From an uncultured Lachnospiraceae bacterium (GTDB lineage Bacteria; Bacillota; Clostridia; Lachnospirales; Lachnospiraceae), in assembly GCA_934292725.1 (NCBI GenBank), contig CAKQXY010000014.1:5365-69364 (forward strand): a DNA stretch of 64,000 nt, in the 5' to 3' direction. The position numbers and the translations under genes were made by a program. Each line of letters opens with the position of its first letter. The stretch's first letter is position 1. Positions 17,821-25,823 of the stretch are shown here, piece by piece. The notes under the pieces are model-generated. The model made no database searches and was not told the DNA's origin. It was given only the letters and a program-made list of their open reading frames with translations.

Positions 17821-18561
17821 ATGACAAAGTGGCAGACAAAAGAACAGACAAAGGCATGGCGTACCTTTTTACAGCATTTTTCAGCAGGCATGGGAGGAAA
17901 AGGCAGAATTTATTACATAGGCGGAACAGATGTGCTCCCACAGCCATTAACACCAAAAGAAGAGGAGCATCTAATTTCGTGTATGGGAACAGTCGGGGAA
18001 AAAGAAGCAAAAAGCAGACTGATCGAACATAATTTGCGTCTTGTCGTTTACATCGCAAAGAAATTTGAAAACACAGGAGTAGGTGTAGAGGATTTGATTT
18101 CAATCGGCACGATTGGCCTGATCAAAGGTATCAATACATTCAACAAGACAAAAAAGATCAAACTAGCAACATATGCGTCACGCTGCATCGAAAACGAAAT
18201 ATTAATGTATCTTAGACGAAACAGCAAGCGAAAAACAGAAGTCTCAATAGACGAGCCATTAAATGTTGACTGGGACGGCAACGAGCTTCTATTATCCGAT
18301 ATTTTAGGAACAGACGAAGATATGGTATACCGCGACATGGAAGAAGAAGCAGAGCGCAGACAGCTCTCAAACGCATTGTCAAAGCTTCCGTCACGCGAGC
18401 GCCGTATAGTAGAGCTTCGCTATGGAATAAACACAGACGATGACCGCGAAATGACACAAAAAGAAGTAGCCGACTTAATGGGCATATCCCAATCCTACAT
18501 CTCCCGCCTAGAAAAAAAGATCATGAACCGCCTCAGAAAAGATCTGGTACGCTACGGATAA
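17821..18561 (+). CDS. sigE: RNA polymerase sporulation sigma factor SigE (pro-form)
   Basis: Mother-cell sigma factor of 246 residues made as an inactive precursor. The pro-region ends around YYIGG (31-35), which matches the SpoIIGA cleavage region of Bacillus pro-sigma E. Region 2 contains NLRLVVYIAKKFENTGVGVEDLISIGTIGLI-like sequence and region 4 a helix-turn-helix MTQKEVADLMGISQSYISRLE. The ATG at 17821 after AAAGGAGG is chosen over a TTG 21 bases upstream. A terminator follows 30 bases after the stop. sigG, which is adjacent in Bacillus, lies 6 kb away on the other strand. Confidence 0.97.
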   Translation: MTKWQTKEQTKAWRTFLQHFSAGMGGKGRIYYIGGTDVLPQPLTPKEEEHLISCMGTVGEKEAKSRLIEHNLRLVVYIAKKFENTGVGVEDLISIGTIGLIKGINTFNKTKKIKLATYASRCIENEILMYLRRNSKRKTEVSIDEPLNVDWDGNELLLSDILGTDEDMVYRDMEEEAERRQLSNALSKLPSRERRIVELRYGINTDDDREMTQKEVADLMGISQSYISRLEKKIMNRLRKDLVRYG

Positions 18562-18592
18562 TAGATATAAGTTTATAGCAAACATTGCATTA

Positions 18593-18635
18593 GAAAGGTC
18601 TTTGGGAAAGAAATCTCAAAGACTTTTCTTCTTTT
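18593..18635 (+). terminator. Terminator after sigE
   Basis: GTCTTTG pairs with CAAAGAC around an A/G-rich loop, followed by a T-rich tract (TTTTCTTCTTTT). Confidence 0.75.
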
Positions 18636-18851
18636 ACGGGTAGCGTTGTAACCTGGATTAGCGATGAGGCGAGTTGCTTTTACGAGGCGGAACGTTGTAG
18701 CAGGACTTTCAATGTAAAGTAAGATAGTAAATAGTGTAACAGGTACCTGCGGAAAAGAGACGCCGACAAAACAATCGCCGAATCGCGTGTGTAGACCTAC
18801 CGGGTAACACCCAGTTTCTTAAAACTTTACAAATTCTTAAGGAACGCATTC
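18636..18851. other. Unexplained non-coding stretch
   Basis: About 215 bases between the sigE terminator and the next promoter, with no credible reading frame. It contains the near-repeat GCGTTGTAAC / ACGTTGTAGC and the string CCGGGTAACACCCAG. A shorter form of that string, CCGGGTAACAC, recurs at about 55408 upstream of the pilus sortase gene. I recognise no riboswitch family in it. Confidence 0.3.
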
Positions 18852-18880
18852 TTGTAAATTCCATCAAACAGGAATATACT
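18852..18880 (+). promoter_or_regulatory. Strong sigma-A promoter
   Basis: TTGTAA (18852-18857), 17-base spacer, TATACT (18875-18880), upstream of the zinc-ribbon/DUF5685/DnaJ genes. Confidence 0.75.
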
Positions 18881-18927
18881 ATTCAACAGGCAAATTACTA
18901 TTTAGAAAGGAAGGCAGCAATAGCTGC

Positions 18928-19335
18928 ATGATGTGTATGGAACGTATAAAGAATTACTTAATCAATTTTATGAGAGGAAGATATGGCATTGACCAGATGT
19001 CACAGACCCTGTTTATTGCAGCACTTATCTTCATTTTGTTTGCAGGGTTTACTCAAAATTTTCTTTTTGAGATGATTGGAATTGCTTTGTTTGCATATGC
19101 TGATTACCGGGCACTGTCAAAGAATATCCCGGCGAGAAGAGCAGAGAATGCGCGTTATCAGGAAATGATAAGAAATATCAAAGAAAAAATCCATCCGACA
19201 GGCGCAGATAAGACACATCGTGTTTACATCTGCCCAAATAAGTCTTGTGGACAAAAGATCCGTGTTCCAAAGGGAAAAGGCAAGATTGAAATCACCTGCC
19301 CAAAGTGCGGACAGAAGTTTGTAAAGAGAACATAA
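18928..19335 (+). CDS. Small membrane protein with C-terminal zinc ribbon
   Basis: 135 residues. One long or two short hydrophobic helices (about 28-57) are followed by a basic linker and a C-terminal zinc-ribbon with Cys102, Cys107, Cys124 and Cys127 (CPNKSC...CPKC). The pattern resembles membrane-tethered zinc-ribbon proteins of unknown function, not a specific enzyme. The first ATG (18928) lies 15 bases from AAAGGAAGG; internal Met codons at residues 2 and 4 are possible starts. It has its own strong promoter and is followed by a DUF5685 gene after 31 bases, so the three genes to 21030 probably form one unit. Confidence 0.75.
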   Translation: MMCMERIKNYLINFMRGRYGIDQMSQTLFIAALIFILFAGFTQNFLFEMIGIALFAYADYRALSKNIPARRAENARYQEMIRNIKEKIHPTGADKTHRVYICPNKSCGQKIRVPKGKGKIEITCPKCGQKFVKRT

Positions 19336-19366
19336 AAACTGGAAATAAAAACAAGGGTATACAAAT

Positions 19367-20275
19367 ATGTTTGGATATGTTACAATAAACCGCGGTGAAC
19401 TTAAAGTTCGCGAGCTTGAGACGTATGAGTCTTATTACTGCGGACTTTGCAGAGTATTAAAAGACCGCTATGGACTGGCAGGCTGTACAATGCTCAACTA
19501 TGATATGACATTTTTGGGCATGCTATTGTCAAGCCTTTATGAAGAAAAGGAAGAACCGGCAAAGCGTGTTTGTCGTCCAGGCTTTAAACGTCCACTGTTA
19601 AAGAAGAAATCAAAAAAGCAGTTTAGTCAGACGGCAGTAGTCACAGAGTCGCTTGGCTATGCGGCAGATATGAACTACATGCTTGCTTATCATAACCATA
19701 TGGATAACTGGTTTGATGAGCATAGCTTTGCTTCATTAAATATGGTTCACCTGATGCAGAAAAATTATAGAAAGCTGGCAAAGGAATATCCGCGCCAGCA
19801 TAAAGCAATCGCTTCTTATATACAAAAGCTTCATATTTGTGAGGCCGCCAATGAAAAAAATATCGAGGCCGCAGCCAACCTCACAGGAGAGGCTATGGCA
19901 GAAATTTATGCAGCAAAAGACGATTACTGGCAGGATACTCTGCGTCAGATGGGCTACTACATGGGTAAATTTATTTATCTGATGGATGCCTATGATGATG
20001 TAGAGAAAGATAGTAAGGATGGCAGCTACAACCCATTTAAGGAGCTGTATAAGCAAGAAGGCTTTGAAGAAAAGGTGCGTCAGTACCTTGAGTTAATTAT
20101 GAGCTGCTGCTGCCGGGCATTTGAAGTACTTCCCATTATTGACAACGCAGAGATTATGAGAAATATTTTGTATGCGGGTGTATGGGTAAAGTATACACGT
20201 GTGACGCAGGAGCGAAAGAAACCGGAAACAACCGGTGAGGGAGAAAATAAGGCTGCAGAAAAAGCAGCGGAATGA
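19367..20275 (+). CDS. DUF5685 family protein
   Basis: 302-residue soluble helical protein beginning MFGYVTINRGELKVRE, which I recognise as the DUF5685 family found mostly in Clostridia. The N-terminus has an ESYYCGLCRVLK motif with two Cys, and the central part has an Asp-rich MDAYDDVEKD segment, reminiscent of an all-helical prenyltransferase-like fold, though that is only an impression. Function unknown. Its stop overlaps the start of the DnaJ-domain gene (ATGA), which implies translational coupling and a shared role. Confidence 0.8.
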   Translation: MFGYVTINRGELKVRELETYESYYCGLCRVLKDRYGLAGCTMLNYDMTFLGMLLSSLYEEKEEPAKRVCRPGFKRPLLKKKSKKQFSQTAVVTESLGYAADMNYMLAYHNHMDNWFDEHSFASLNMVHLMQKNYRKLAKEYPRQHKAIASYIQKLHICEAANEKNIEAAANLTGEAMAEIYAAKDDYWQDTLRQMGYYMGKFIYLMDAYDDVEKDSKDGSYNPFKELYKQEGFEEKVRQYLELIMSCCCRAFEVLPIIDNAEIMRNILYAGVWVKYTRVTQERKKPETTGEGENKAAEKAAE

Positions 20276-21030
20276 GTGTGTTTATGGATCCATATCAGGT
20301 TTTAGGAGTGTCCCGCGATGCGTCGGACGATGAGATAAAAAAGGCATACCGGAATTTGAGCCGAAAGTACCATCCGGATGCGAACATCAATAATCCAAAC
20401 AAGGCACAGGCCGAGGAGATGTTTAAAAAGGTACAGGCGGCATATGACCAGATCATGAAAGAGCGTCAGTATGGCAGTCATGCAAATGCAGGAGGACAGT
20501 ATGGTCCGGGAAGCTCACGCGGCGGTTATTCGGGTGGCTATGGAAATCCGTACGGAAATAGCTCTTACGGGAATGGTGGCTATGGAAATGGTTCTGGTTA
20601 TGGCGGTTTTGGTGGCTTTGGCGGCTTTGGAGGCTTTGGATCTTCTAGTCAGGAGGAGGAACCTCATATGCAGGCCGCACGAAACTTTATAAATTCTGGT
20701 CATTATCAGGAAGCATGCAATGTATTAAATTCCATTCAGGAGCGAAATGCAAGATGGTATTATTACAGCGCAATTGCAAATTCAGGTATCGGAAATCAGA
20801 TCAATGCGCTTGAGTATGCAAGAAAAGCAGTACAGATGGAGCCTGGAAATGCCGAGTATCGTCAGCTTGTAAGCCGCCTTGAGAACAACGGCAGATGGTA
20901 TGCCGACAGAGGTACGCAGTATGGCTTTGGCACAGATGGACGCTCAAATTGTCTGTCAGATCTTTGCTGCTGCATGTGTGCTTCAAGTATGTGCGGAGGC
21001 GGCTTCATGCCGTGCTTTTTCTGCATTTAA
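20272..21030 (+). CDS. DnaJ-domain protein with TPR-like region and Cys-rich tail
   Basis: J-domain cochaperone-like protein of 252 residues. The J domain spans about 5-65 with the Hsp70-stimulating HPD at 34-36. A Gly/Tyr-rich linker of about 55 residues follows, then a TPR-like helical region (NALEYARKAVQMEPGNAEY), and a C-terminal tail with clustered Cys (LCCCMCASSMCGG). It is not full-length DnaJ: the four CxxCxGxG repeats and the C-terminal substrate domains are missing. An alternative start is ATG 20284. Coupled to the DUF5685 gene. The Cys tail could bind metal, be lipid-modified or insert in a membrane; none of these is shown. Confidence 0.85.
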   Translation: MSVFMDPYQVLGVSRDASDDEIKKAYRNLSRKYHPDANINNPNKAQAEEMFKKVQAAYDQIMKERQYGSHANAGGQYGPGSSRGGYSGGYGNPYGNSSYGNGGYGNGSGYGGFGGFGGFGGFGSSSQEEEPHMQAARNFINSGHYQEACNVLNSIQERNARWYYYSAIANSGIGNQINALEYARKAVQMEPGNAEYRQLVSRLENNGRWYADRGTQYGFGTDGRSNCLSDLCCCMCASSMCGGGFMPCFFCI

Positions 21031-21051
21031 AAATATTTATTGAAGATTTAG

Positions 21052-21088
21052 GCTGCAGACGCTGTAAAAGACGTTTGCAGCTTTTTTC
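21052..21088 (+). terminator. Terminator after DnaJ-domain gene
   Basis: GCTGCA-ACG pairs with CGT-TGCAGC around a short loop, followed by TTTTTTCTT. Confidence 0.85.
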
Positions 21089-21129
21089 TTAACAATTTTT
21101 TACGGTTGTGCAAAGATAAAGTTATTGAC

Positions 21130-21158
21130 TTGACAAACCTATGTCGATTTAATAAAAT
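21130..21158 (+). promoter_or_regulatory. Consensus sigma-A promoter for the MBOAT gene
   Basis: TTGACA (21130-21135), 17-base spacer, TAAAAT (21153-21158), about 50 bases before the start codon. Confidence 0.8.
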
Positions 21159-21206
21159 GGCTCTGTATGTTAAAATGAGAAATAATTAAGGAGAAGGGAT
21201 AAAGCG

Positions 21207-22625
21207 ATGGTCTTTTCAAGTCTTTTGTTTGTGTTTTTATTTCTGGCATTAAACCTCGTCTGTTACTATTCGGTAAAGACGATTCGTCAGAAAAATATTG
21301 TACTGCTCGTATTTTCACTCATTTTCTATGCGTGGGGCGGTGCTGCGTATTTGCTTTTGCTTGCCGGAATGGCATTTTGGAGCTGGCTGTGTGCGCTGAT
21401 GATTGAAAAAAATGAGGAGCAAAAAACAAGAAAGCTTTGGATGTGGGCAGAGTGTCTTGTTTTGCTTGGCCTTCTTATCTTTTTTAAGTACATGAATTTC
21501 CTTACGGGAAATTTGAGCGCACTGATTGGTTTTCCAAAAGAGGCAACAAAGATCATCCTTCCAATCGGTATTTCCTTCTATACCTTCCAGCTGCTTTCAT
21601 ATGTAGTAGATGTATATAGAAAGGAAGTTGCTGCACAGCCGGCATATTGGAAGCTTCTTTTATACTGCAGCCTTTTCCATCAGTGTATTGCAGGTCCGAT
21701 TGTACGTTATCAGACAGTTGCAGCAGAAATTGATGACAGAAAGGTAACACTTACAGATCTGACTAATGGTATTCGCCGTTTTTCAATTGGTCTTGCAAAG
21801 AAAGCAATTTTAGCAAATGGCTGTGCTTCTGTTGCTGATACACTTCTTGCTAATACACAGAGTGCGACAACAGCAGGACTTTGGCTAGGAATGCTCTTTT
21901 ACATGCTTCAGATTTATCTTGATTTCTCAGCATATTCAGATATGGCCATTGGTATGGGACAGATGGTAGGCTTCCATTATCTTGAAAACTTCAATTATCC
22001 ATACAGCTCAGTGTCCGTACAGGATTTCTGGAGAAGATGGCATATTTCACTTAGCAGCTTCTTCCGTGATTACGTGTATATCCCGCTTGGCGGCAGCAGA
22101 GGAGGCGATCTTCTGACAGTGCGCAATATGTTCATTGTGTGGGCACTGACAGGAATTTGGCATGGCGCAAGCTGGAATTACATATTGTGGGGACTCTATT
22201 TCTTCGTATTTCTTGTATTGGAGCGCTTTGTGTTAAAGAAGGTGCTCGAAAGACTGCCAAGAGCAGTAGGCTGGATCTATGCAATGCTTGTAGTATACTT
22301 TGGCTGGGTATTATTTAAATTTGAGAATATGGCAGAGCTTGGAAATGTTCTTGTTGGTATGTTTGGTTTTGGACATATGGCTGGAAATCTTTCCACACTT
22401 TATACATTGTTAAATAATATCTTCCTTCTTATTATTTCCATTATCGCAGTATTCCCAATTGGAAAGAATCTGCGTATGGCGGCATATCGCTATGAAAATA
22501 AAAGAAAAAAGGTTCCAACACTTTTGTACTATTTGGATGCAGTTACACCGGTAATATTGATTTTGCTGTCGCTTTTGGCACTTGTCGGAGACAGCTACAA
22601 TCCGTTCTTGTATTTCCAGTTCTAA
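21207..22625 (+). CDS. MBOAT family O-acyltransferase (AlgI/DltB/PatA-like)
   Basis: Polytopic membrane O-acyltransferase of 472 residues. The conserved residues of the family are visible: His279 in the RRWHISLS segment and the catalytic-type His319 in GIWHGASWNYILWG, plus YIPLGGSRGG between them. AlgI-type members move acetyl groups across the membrane to a partner that acetylates an exported polysaccharide. The next gene encodes a DHHW protein with AlgJ/AlgX-like features, so a surface glycan is the likely target. The ATG follows AAGGAGAAGGGATAAAGCG. No alginate genes are near, so alginate is not implied. Confidence 0.92.
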   Translation: MVFSSLLFVFLFLALNLVCYYSVKTIRQKNIVLLVFSLIFYAWGGAAYLLLLAGMAFWSWLCALMIEKNEEQKTRKLWMWAECLVLLGLLIFFKYMNFLTGNLSALIGFPKEATKIILPIGISFYTFQLLSYVVDVYRKEVAAQPAYWKLLLYCSLFHQCIAGPIVRYQTVAAEIDDRKVTLTDLTNGIRRFSIGLAKKAILANGCASVADTLLANTQSATTAGLWLGMLFYMLQIYLDFSAYSDMAIGMGQMVGFHYLENFNYPYSSVSVQDFWRRWHISLSSFFRDYVYIPLGGSRGGDLLTVRNMFIVWALTGIWHGASWNYILWGLYFFVFLVLERFVLKKVLERLPRAVGWIYAMLVVYFGWVLFKFENMAELGNVLVGMFGFGHMAGNLSTLYTLLNNIFLLIISIIAVFPIGKNLRMAAYRYENKRKKVPTLLYYLDAVTPVILILLSLLALVGDSYNPFLYFQF

Positions 22626-22650
22626 TTTAAGTCCGAAAGAAAGGTTTGTC

Positions 22651-24105
22651 ATGGATAAAAAAGAAAAAGAAGAATTTATGAAGCAAAAACGAGCGGCCTA
22701 TAAAAAGGCTAGAACGTTTGGATTGTTTTTATTTATTGTGGTAATGGCATTTTGCTGTATACTCGGATTGATGATTCCTGTTCGTCCAAAGGAATCAGTA
22801 CTAGAAAAAAGAGAACTGGCAAAGTTTCCTAAAATTACTGTTTCAGGTGTGTTAGATGGAAGTTACTTTTCCGATATTTCCACATGGTACTCTGATTCCT
22901 ATCCGCTTCGTGATGTGTGGATGTCAGGAAGCAATGCAATGAAAAAACTTTACGGAATCAAAACAAAGCAGATTGTATCAAATAAGGGCACAGCAGATGA
23001 GATTCCAGTTGTGACAAAAAAAGAAAATGAAGAGACATCTGAGGCTGTTACAGAAGAATCAGAGCTAGAATCTGTTCAGACAGAAGTAACTACAGCAGCA
23101 CAAACAGAAAGTACACCGGCCAAGGCAACAGCACCGGCACAGATTGTGCTTCCGACAGATGATCCGTCATATTCACTTCCTGCTATCACAGGTCAGACAT
23201 TAAATGGTGTTTATGTAGAGGGAGATACTGGCTACGGTATGTATTTCTTTAATCAGCAGGCAGCTACAACATATATTGATATGGTTAACCGCACTGCAGA
23301 TACCTTTGCAGGAACAGCAAATGTGTATACTATGCTTGTTCCAAACAGCGAAGCTTTTTATCTGACAGATGAGGAGCGTGCGCAGTTAGAGCCAGATTGG
23401 AGAAACGAGAAGGCGGCGACTGATTATTATGTGGCAAGCTTTAACTCAAATGTTAAAAATATTGATATTTATGATGTGCTTGCATCGCATACAGATGAGT
23501 ATATTTATTTTAGAACAGATCATCACTGGACAGGACTTGGTGCATATTATGCGTACACTGCGTGGGCACAGGAAAAGGGCGTAGATGCGCATGCGCTTGA
23601 AGAATATGAGCAAGTAACATTCCCAGGCTTTACAGGTTCATATTACACAGAGACGCAGGCAGCAGCAATGGAAGCAAATCCAGATACAGTCATTGCATAT
23701 AAGCCGCTTACATGTGACAGAATGACATTTACAGATACTGATGGAAATACCTTAAACTGGCCGATCATAAACGATGTATCAGGCTATCGCAGTACACAAA
23801 AGTACAGCTGTTTTGCAGCAGGAGATCAGCCATTTAGTTATATTGAAAACCCAAATGTCGCAAATGGACAGGCATGTATTCTTGTAAAGGAATCATACGC
23901 AGATGCATTCGTTCCGTATTTAACAGATCATTATCAGTTTATTTACTGGTTTGATTACAGAGAATACAACGGAAATATTACAGAATATATTCGTACTGTC
24001 ACACAGACAGAGGGAATAAATACGGTCGATATAATGTTCTTAAATGGACTTGATCCAATTAGTTCGATTGAGTCAATGGACCGTTTGAACAGTCTGATGC
24101 AGTAA
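22651..24105 (+). CDS. DHHW family protein (AlgJ/AlgX-like O-acetylation partner)
   Basis: 484 residues: short basic N-terminus, one membrane helix (about 25-47), then a Ser/Thr/Glu/Ala-rich linker (about 125-170) and an extracytoplasmic SGNH-hydrolase-like domain. The DHHW signature is at 290-293 in YFRTDHHWTGLGAYYAY, which in AlgJ/AlgX-type proteins carries the Asp-His pair of the active site. A Ser-containing VKESYADAFVPYL segment near the C-terminus fits the catalytic Ser position. It follows the MBOAT gene by 25 bases and probably accepts acetyl groups from it. The ATG at 22651 follows AAAGAAAGG; an earlier in-frame ATG overlaps the MBOAT gene and is not used. Confidence 0.88.
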   Translation: MDKKEKEEFMKQKRAAYKKARTFGLFLFIVVMAFCCILGLMIPVRPKESVLEKRELAKFPKITVSGVLDGSYFSDISTWYSDSYPLRDVWMSGSNAMKKLYGIKTKQIVSNKGTADEIPVVTKKENEETSEAVTEESELESVQTEVTTAAQTESTPAKATAPAQIVLPTDDPSYSLPAITGQTLNGVYVEGDTGYGMYFFNQQAATTYIDMVNRTADTFAGTANVYTMLVPNSEAFYLTDEERAQLEPDWRNEKAATDYYVASFNSNVKNIDIYDVLASHTDEYIYFRTDHHWTGLGAYYAYTAWAQEKGVDAHALEEYEQVTFPGFTGSYYTETQAAAMEANPDTVIAYKPLTCDRMTFTDTDGNTLNWPIINDVSGYRSTQKYSCFAAGDQPFSYIENPNVANGQACILVKESYADAFVPYLTDHYQFIYWFDYREYNGNITEYIRTVTQTEGINTVDIMFLNGLDPISSIESMDRLNSLMQ

Positions 24106-24139
24106 AACACACAGCCGTTAACAGATACGGCGGAAAGGT

Positions 24140-24616
24140 ATGGTTATTTTATTTATGCAGTATTTGATTATTTTTCTGATTTCCATGGTGCCGCTCATTG
24201 AGTTAAGAGGTGCAATTCCATATGCAATCGGATTTCAGCTTCCGCTATTGCCATCTTACATCGTATGTATCCTTGGAAATATGCTTCCAGTGCCATTTAT
24301 CTTTTTGTTTGCAAGAAAGATTCTCGTGTGGGGAAGTGATAAAAAGTACATTGGCGGCTTCTTCAACTGGTGTCTTAAAAAAGGAGAGAGAGGCGGAAAG
24401 AAGCTTCAGGAAAAGGCAGGAAGAGGTCTTTATGTGGCATTGTTTTTGTTTGTAGGAATCCCGCTTCCGGGAACAGGCGCATGGACAGGAACGCTTGCAG
24501 CAAGCCTTCTTGATATGGATTTTAAAAAGAGCACACTTGCCGTTATGTGTGGTGTCGTGCTTGCCGGAATCATCATGGGATTAGTAAGCGGAGGCGTGTT
24601 CTCTTTCATTCGATGA
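24140..24616 (+). CDS. Small multidrug export family protein (COG2426 type)
   Basis: 158-residue polytopic membrane protein. The opening LISMVPLIELRGAIPYAIG and the later VGIPLPGTGAWTG are the signature segments of the small multi-drug export family. The real substrate of this family is not established. The ATG at 24140 is only one base from GGAAAGG, so ATG 24155 is an alternative start. It could be part of the preceding MBOAT-DHHW unit (gap 34 bases). Confidence 0.82.
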   Translation: MVILFMQYLIIFLISMVPLIELRGAIPYAIGFQLPLLPSYIVCILGNMLPVPFIFLFARKILVWGSDKKYIGGFFNWCLKKGERGGKKLQEKAGRGLYVALFLFVGIPLPGTGAWTGTLAASLLDMDFKKSTLAVMCGVVLAGIIMGLVSGGVFSFIR

Positions 24617-24632
24617 TAGTATGCAACTGCTC

Positions 24633-24697
24633 TCGAAGCTTTCGAAGACGAAACCATTGCACCGTAGGGCTTTCGTTACATGGCGCATGAACTGTAA
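24633..24697 (-). repeat. Repeat family near sigG, copy A (inverted)
   Basis: Read on the minus strand, the core 24647-24678 matches copy B (25612-25643) at 27 of 32 positions without gaps. AGTTCA on one side and a GCAG motif on the other are conserved at nearly equal distances. The core ends are self-complementary (ACGAAA/TTTCGT). Confidence 0.6.
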
Positions 24698-24714
24698 CAG
24701 TAAAAGATATGTAT

Positions 24715-24738
24715 GGGGTATCTCAGCTGAGATATCCC
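24715..24738 (-). promoter_or_regulatory. Stem-loop over the sigG stop codon
   Basis: GGGGTATCTC and GAGATATCCC pair (10 bp with one G-U) around AGCT. The stem spans the sigG stop codon. No T-run follows on the minus strand, so it would protect or process the mRNA end rather than terminate. Confidence 0.5.
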
Positions 24739-25499
24739 TTCATTGTTTTTAAGGCACTTTTTTCAAGACGGGAGACCTGCGCCTGAGAAATGTGTATTTC
24801 CTGTGCAATCTCCATCTGAGTCTTTCCCTCATAAAAACGCATTTTGATGATGCGCTGCTCCCGCTTAGGGAGCTTTTTTAATGCCTCACAAAGTGCAATC
24901 TCCTGAACCCAGTTATCCTCTTTATTTTTCTTATCACTGATTTGATCCATGACATAGAGCGTGTCACCGCCGTCACTGTAAACGGGCTCATAAAGACTGA
25001 GCGGACTTTGAATCGCATCAAGCGACTGAATAATTTCCTCACGGCTGATGCTAGTGCGCTCAGCAATCTCGTCAAGAGTTGGCTCACGGTCAAGCTCCCT
25101 TGTCAGTGCTTCCCTTGCGGAAACAGTTTTATAAGCGATATCGCGAAGGGAACGAGAGACACGTATACTGTTGTTGTCCCGCAAAAAGCGTCTTACCTCA
25201 CCGATGATCATCGGAACTGCGTAGGTTGAAAATTTAACCTGATGACTAAGATCAAAATTGTCAATTGCCTTCATTAAGCCAATGCAGCCGATCTGAAACA
25301 AATCATCAATATTTTCACCGCTCGAAGAAAAGCGGCCAATCACACTTAAAACGAGACGTAAATTTCCAGTAATGTAAAGCTCACGCGCCTGTTGATCTCC
25401 ATTTTTGATTCGGTGGAACAAAGTTTCCTTCTCACTGCTGTCAAGCAGAGGCAACGTTGCCGTGTTGACTCCGCAGATTTCCACTTTGTAGCCTGCCAT
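24723..25499 (-). CDS. sigG: RNA polymerase sporulation sigma factor SigG
   Basis: Late forespore sigma factor of 258 residues. The N-terminus MAGYKVEICGVNT is typical of SigG. Region 2 (NLRLVLSVIGRF...DDLFQIGCIGLMKAIDNFD), region 3 and the region 4 helix-turn-helix (TQMEIAQEIHISQAQVSRLE) are present. The ATG at 25499 follows GGAAAGGAAGG; a longer frame upstream is ignored. In Bacillus sigG follows sigE; here it lies 6.2 kb away and points the other way. A possible sporulation-type promoter sits upstream. Diverged repeat copies flank the gene on both sides. Confidence 0.96.
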   Translation of the reverse strand: MAGYKVEICGVNTATLPLLDSSEKETLFHRIKNGDQQARELYITGNLRLVLSVIGRFSSSGENIDDLFQIGCIGLMKAIDNFDLSHQVKFSTYAVPMIIGEVRRFLRDNNSIRVSRSLRDIAYKTVSAREALTRELDREPTLDEIAERTSISREEIIQSLDAIQSPLSLYEPVYSDGGDTLYVMDQISDKKNKEDNWVQEIALCEALKKLPKREQRIIKMRFYEGKTQMEIAQEIHISQAQVSRLEKSALKTMKGYLS

Positions 25500-25550
25500 C
25501 TGTATCCTTCCTTTCCGCAGCAGTCGCTGCCGCCATAAATTATGCATTAA

Positions 25551-25580
25551 AAGGATGCACAGAAAGAAGGGGCTTTATAC
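25551..25580 (-). promoter_or_regulatory. Possible sigma-F/sigma-G type promoter for sigG
   Basis: On the minus strand GTATA (25576-25580) and CATCCTT (25551-25557) are 18 bases apart, close to the GNATA / CATNNTA pattern of forespore promoters. One mismatch and short motifs make this tentative. Confidence 0.25.
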
Positions 25581-25595
25581 GCGCGTTTATTTTAT

Positions 25596-25777
25596 AGTTC
25601 ACGGTTCTAGGTTACGAAAGACCTTCGGTATAATGGTTTCGTCGACGGACCAAACTCCGCAGGTTCCTTTTACATTCTTTATTATCAAACGTTACATTGA
25701 AAGACCTGCTCCAAGTGTCCGTCTCGTGAAAGCCATTTACCTTCGGTCTTTGCTGTAAACATTGGCTTATCCGTGAA
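25596..25777. repeat. Long imperfect inverted repeat between sigG and HAD gene (copies B and D)
   Basis: Left arm 25598-25664 and right arm 25704-25777 are diverged inverted copies of one unit. Matching blocks are TTCACGG/CCGTGAA (25598-25604 with 25771-25777), the AAAGACC...GGT...ATGG core, GACGGAC/GTCCGTC (25644-25650 with 25717-25723) and GCAGGT/ACCTGC (25659-25664 with 25704-25709). The intervening loop is about 40 AT-rich bases. It could be a MITE-like element, two copies of an intergenic repeat, or a folded RNA. It is not a tRNA. Confidence 0.6.
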
Positions 25778-25791
25778 TTGTAATGATATAC

Positions 25792-25813
25792 GCTACGAAA
25801 GCTCTTCGGTGCA
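25792..25813 (+). repeat. Partial repeat copy C
   Basis: CTACGAAAGCTCTTCGGTGCA matches the left half of the copy B core (TTACGAAAGACCTTCGGTATA) with few changes; the right half is lost. It lies just before the HAD gene promoter. Confidence 0.5.
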
Positions 25814-25823
25814 GGAAAATACC

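Noticed and set aside
25555..25758. 67-codon plus-strand frame between sigG and the HAD gene
   Set aside because: It coincides with the inverted repeat and shows no ribosome site.
25596..25777. tRNA or known riboswitch in the sigG upstream region
   Set aside because: No cloverleaf, T-loop or CCA end; the structure is explained by inverted repeat copies.
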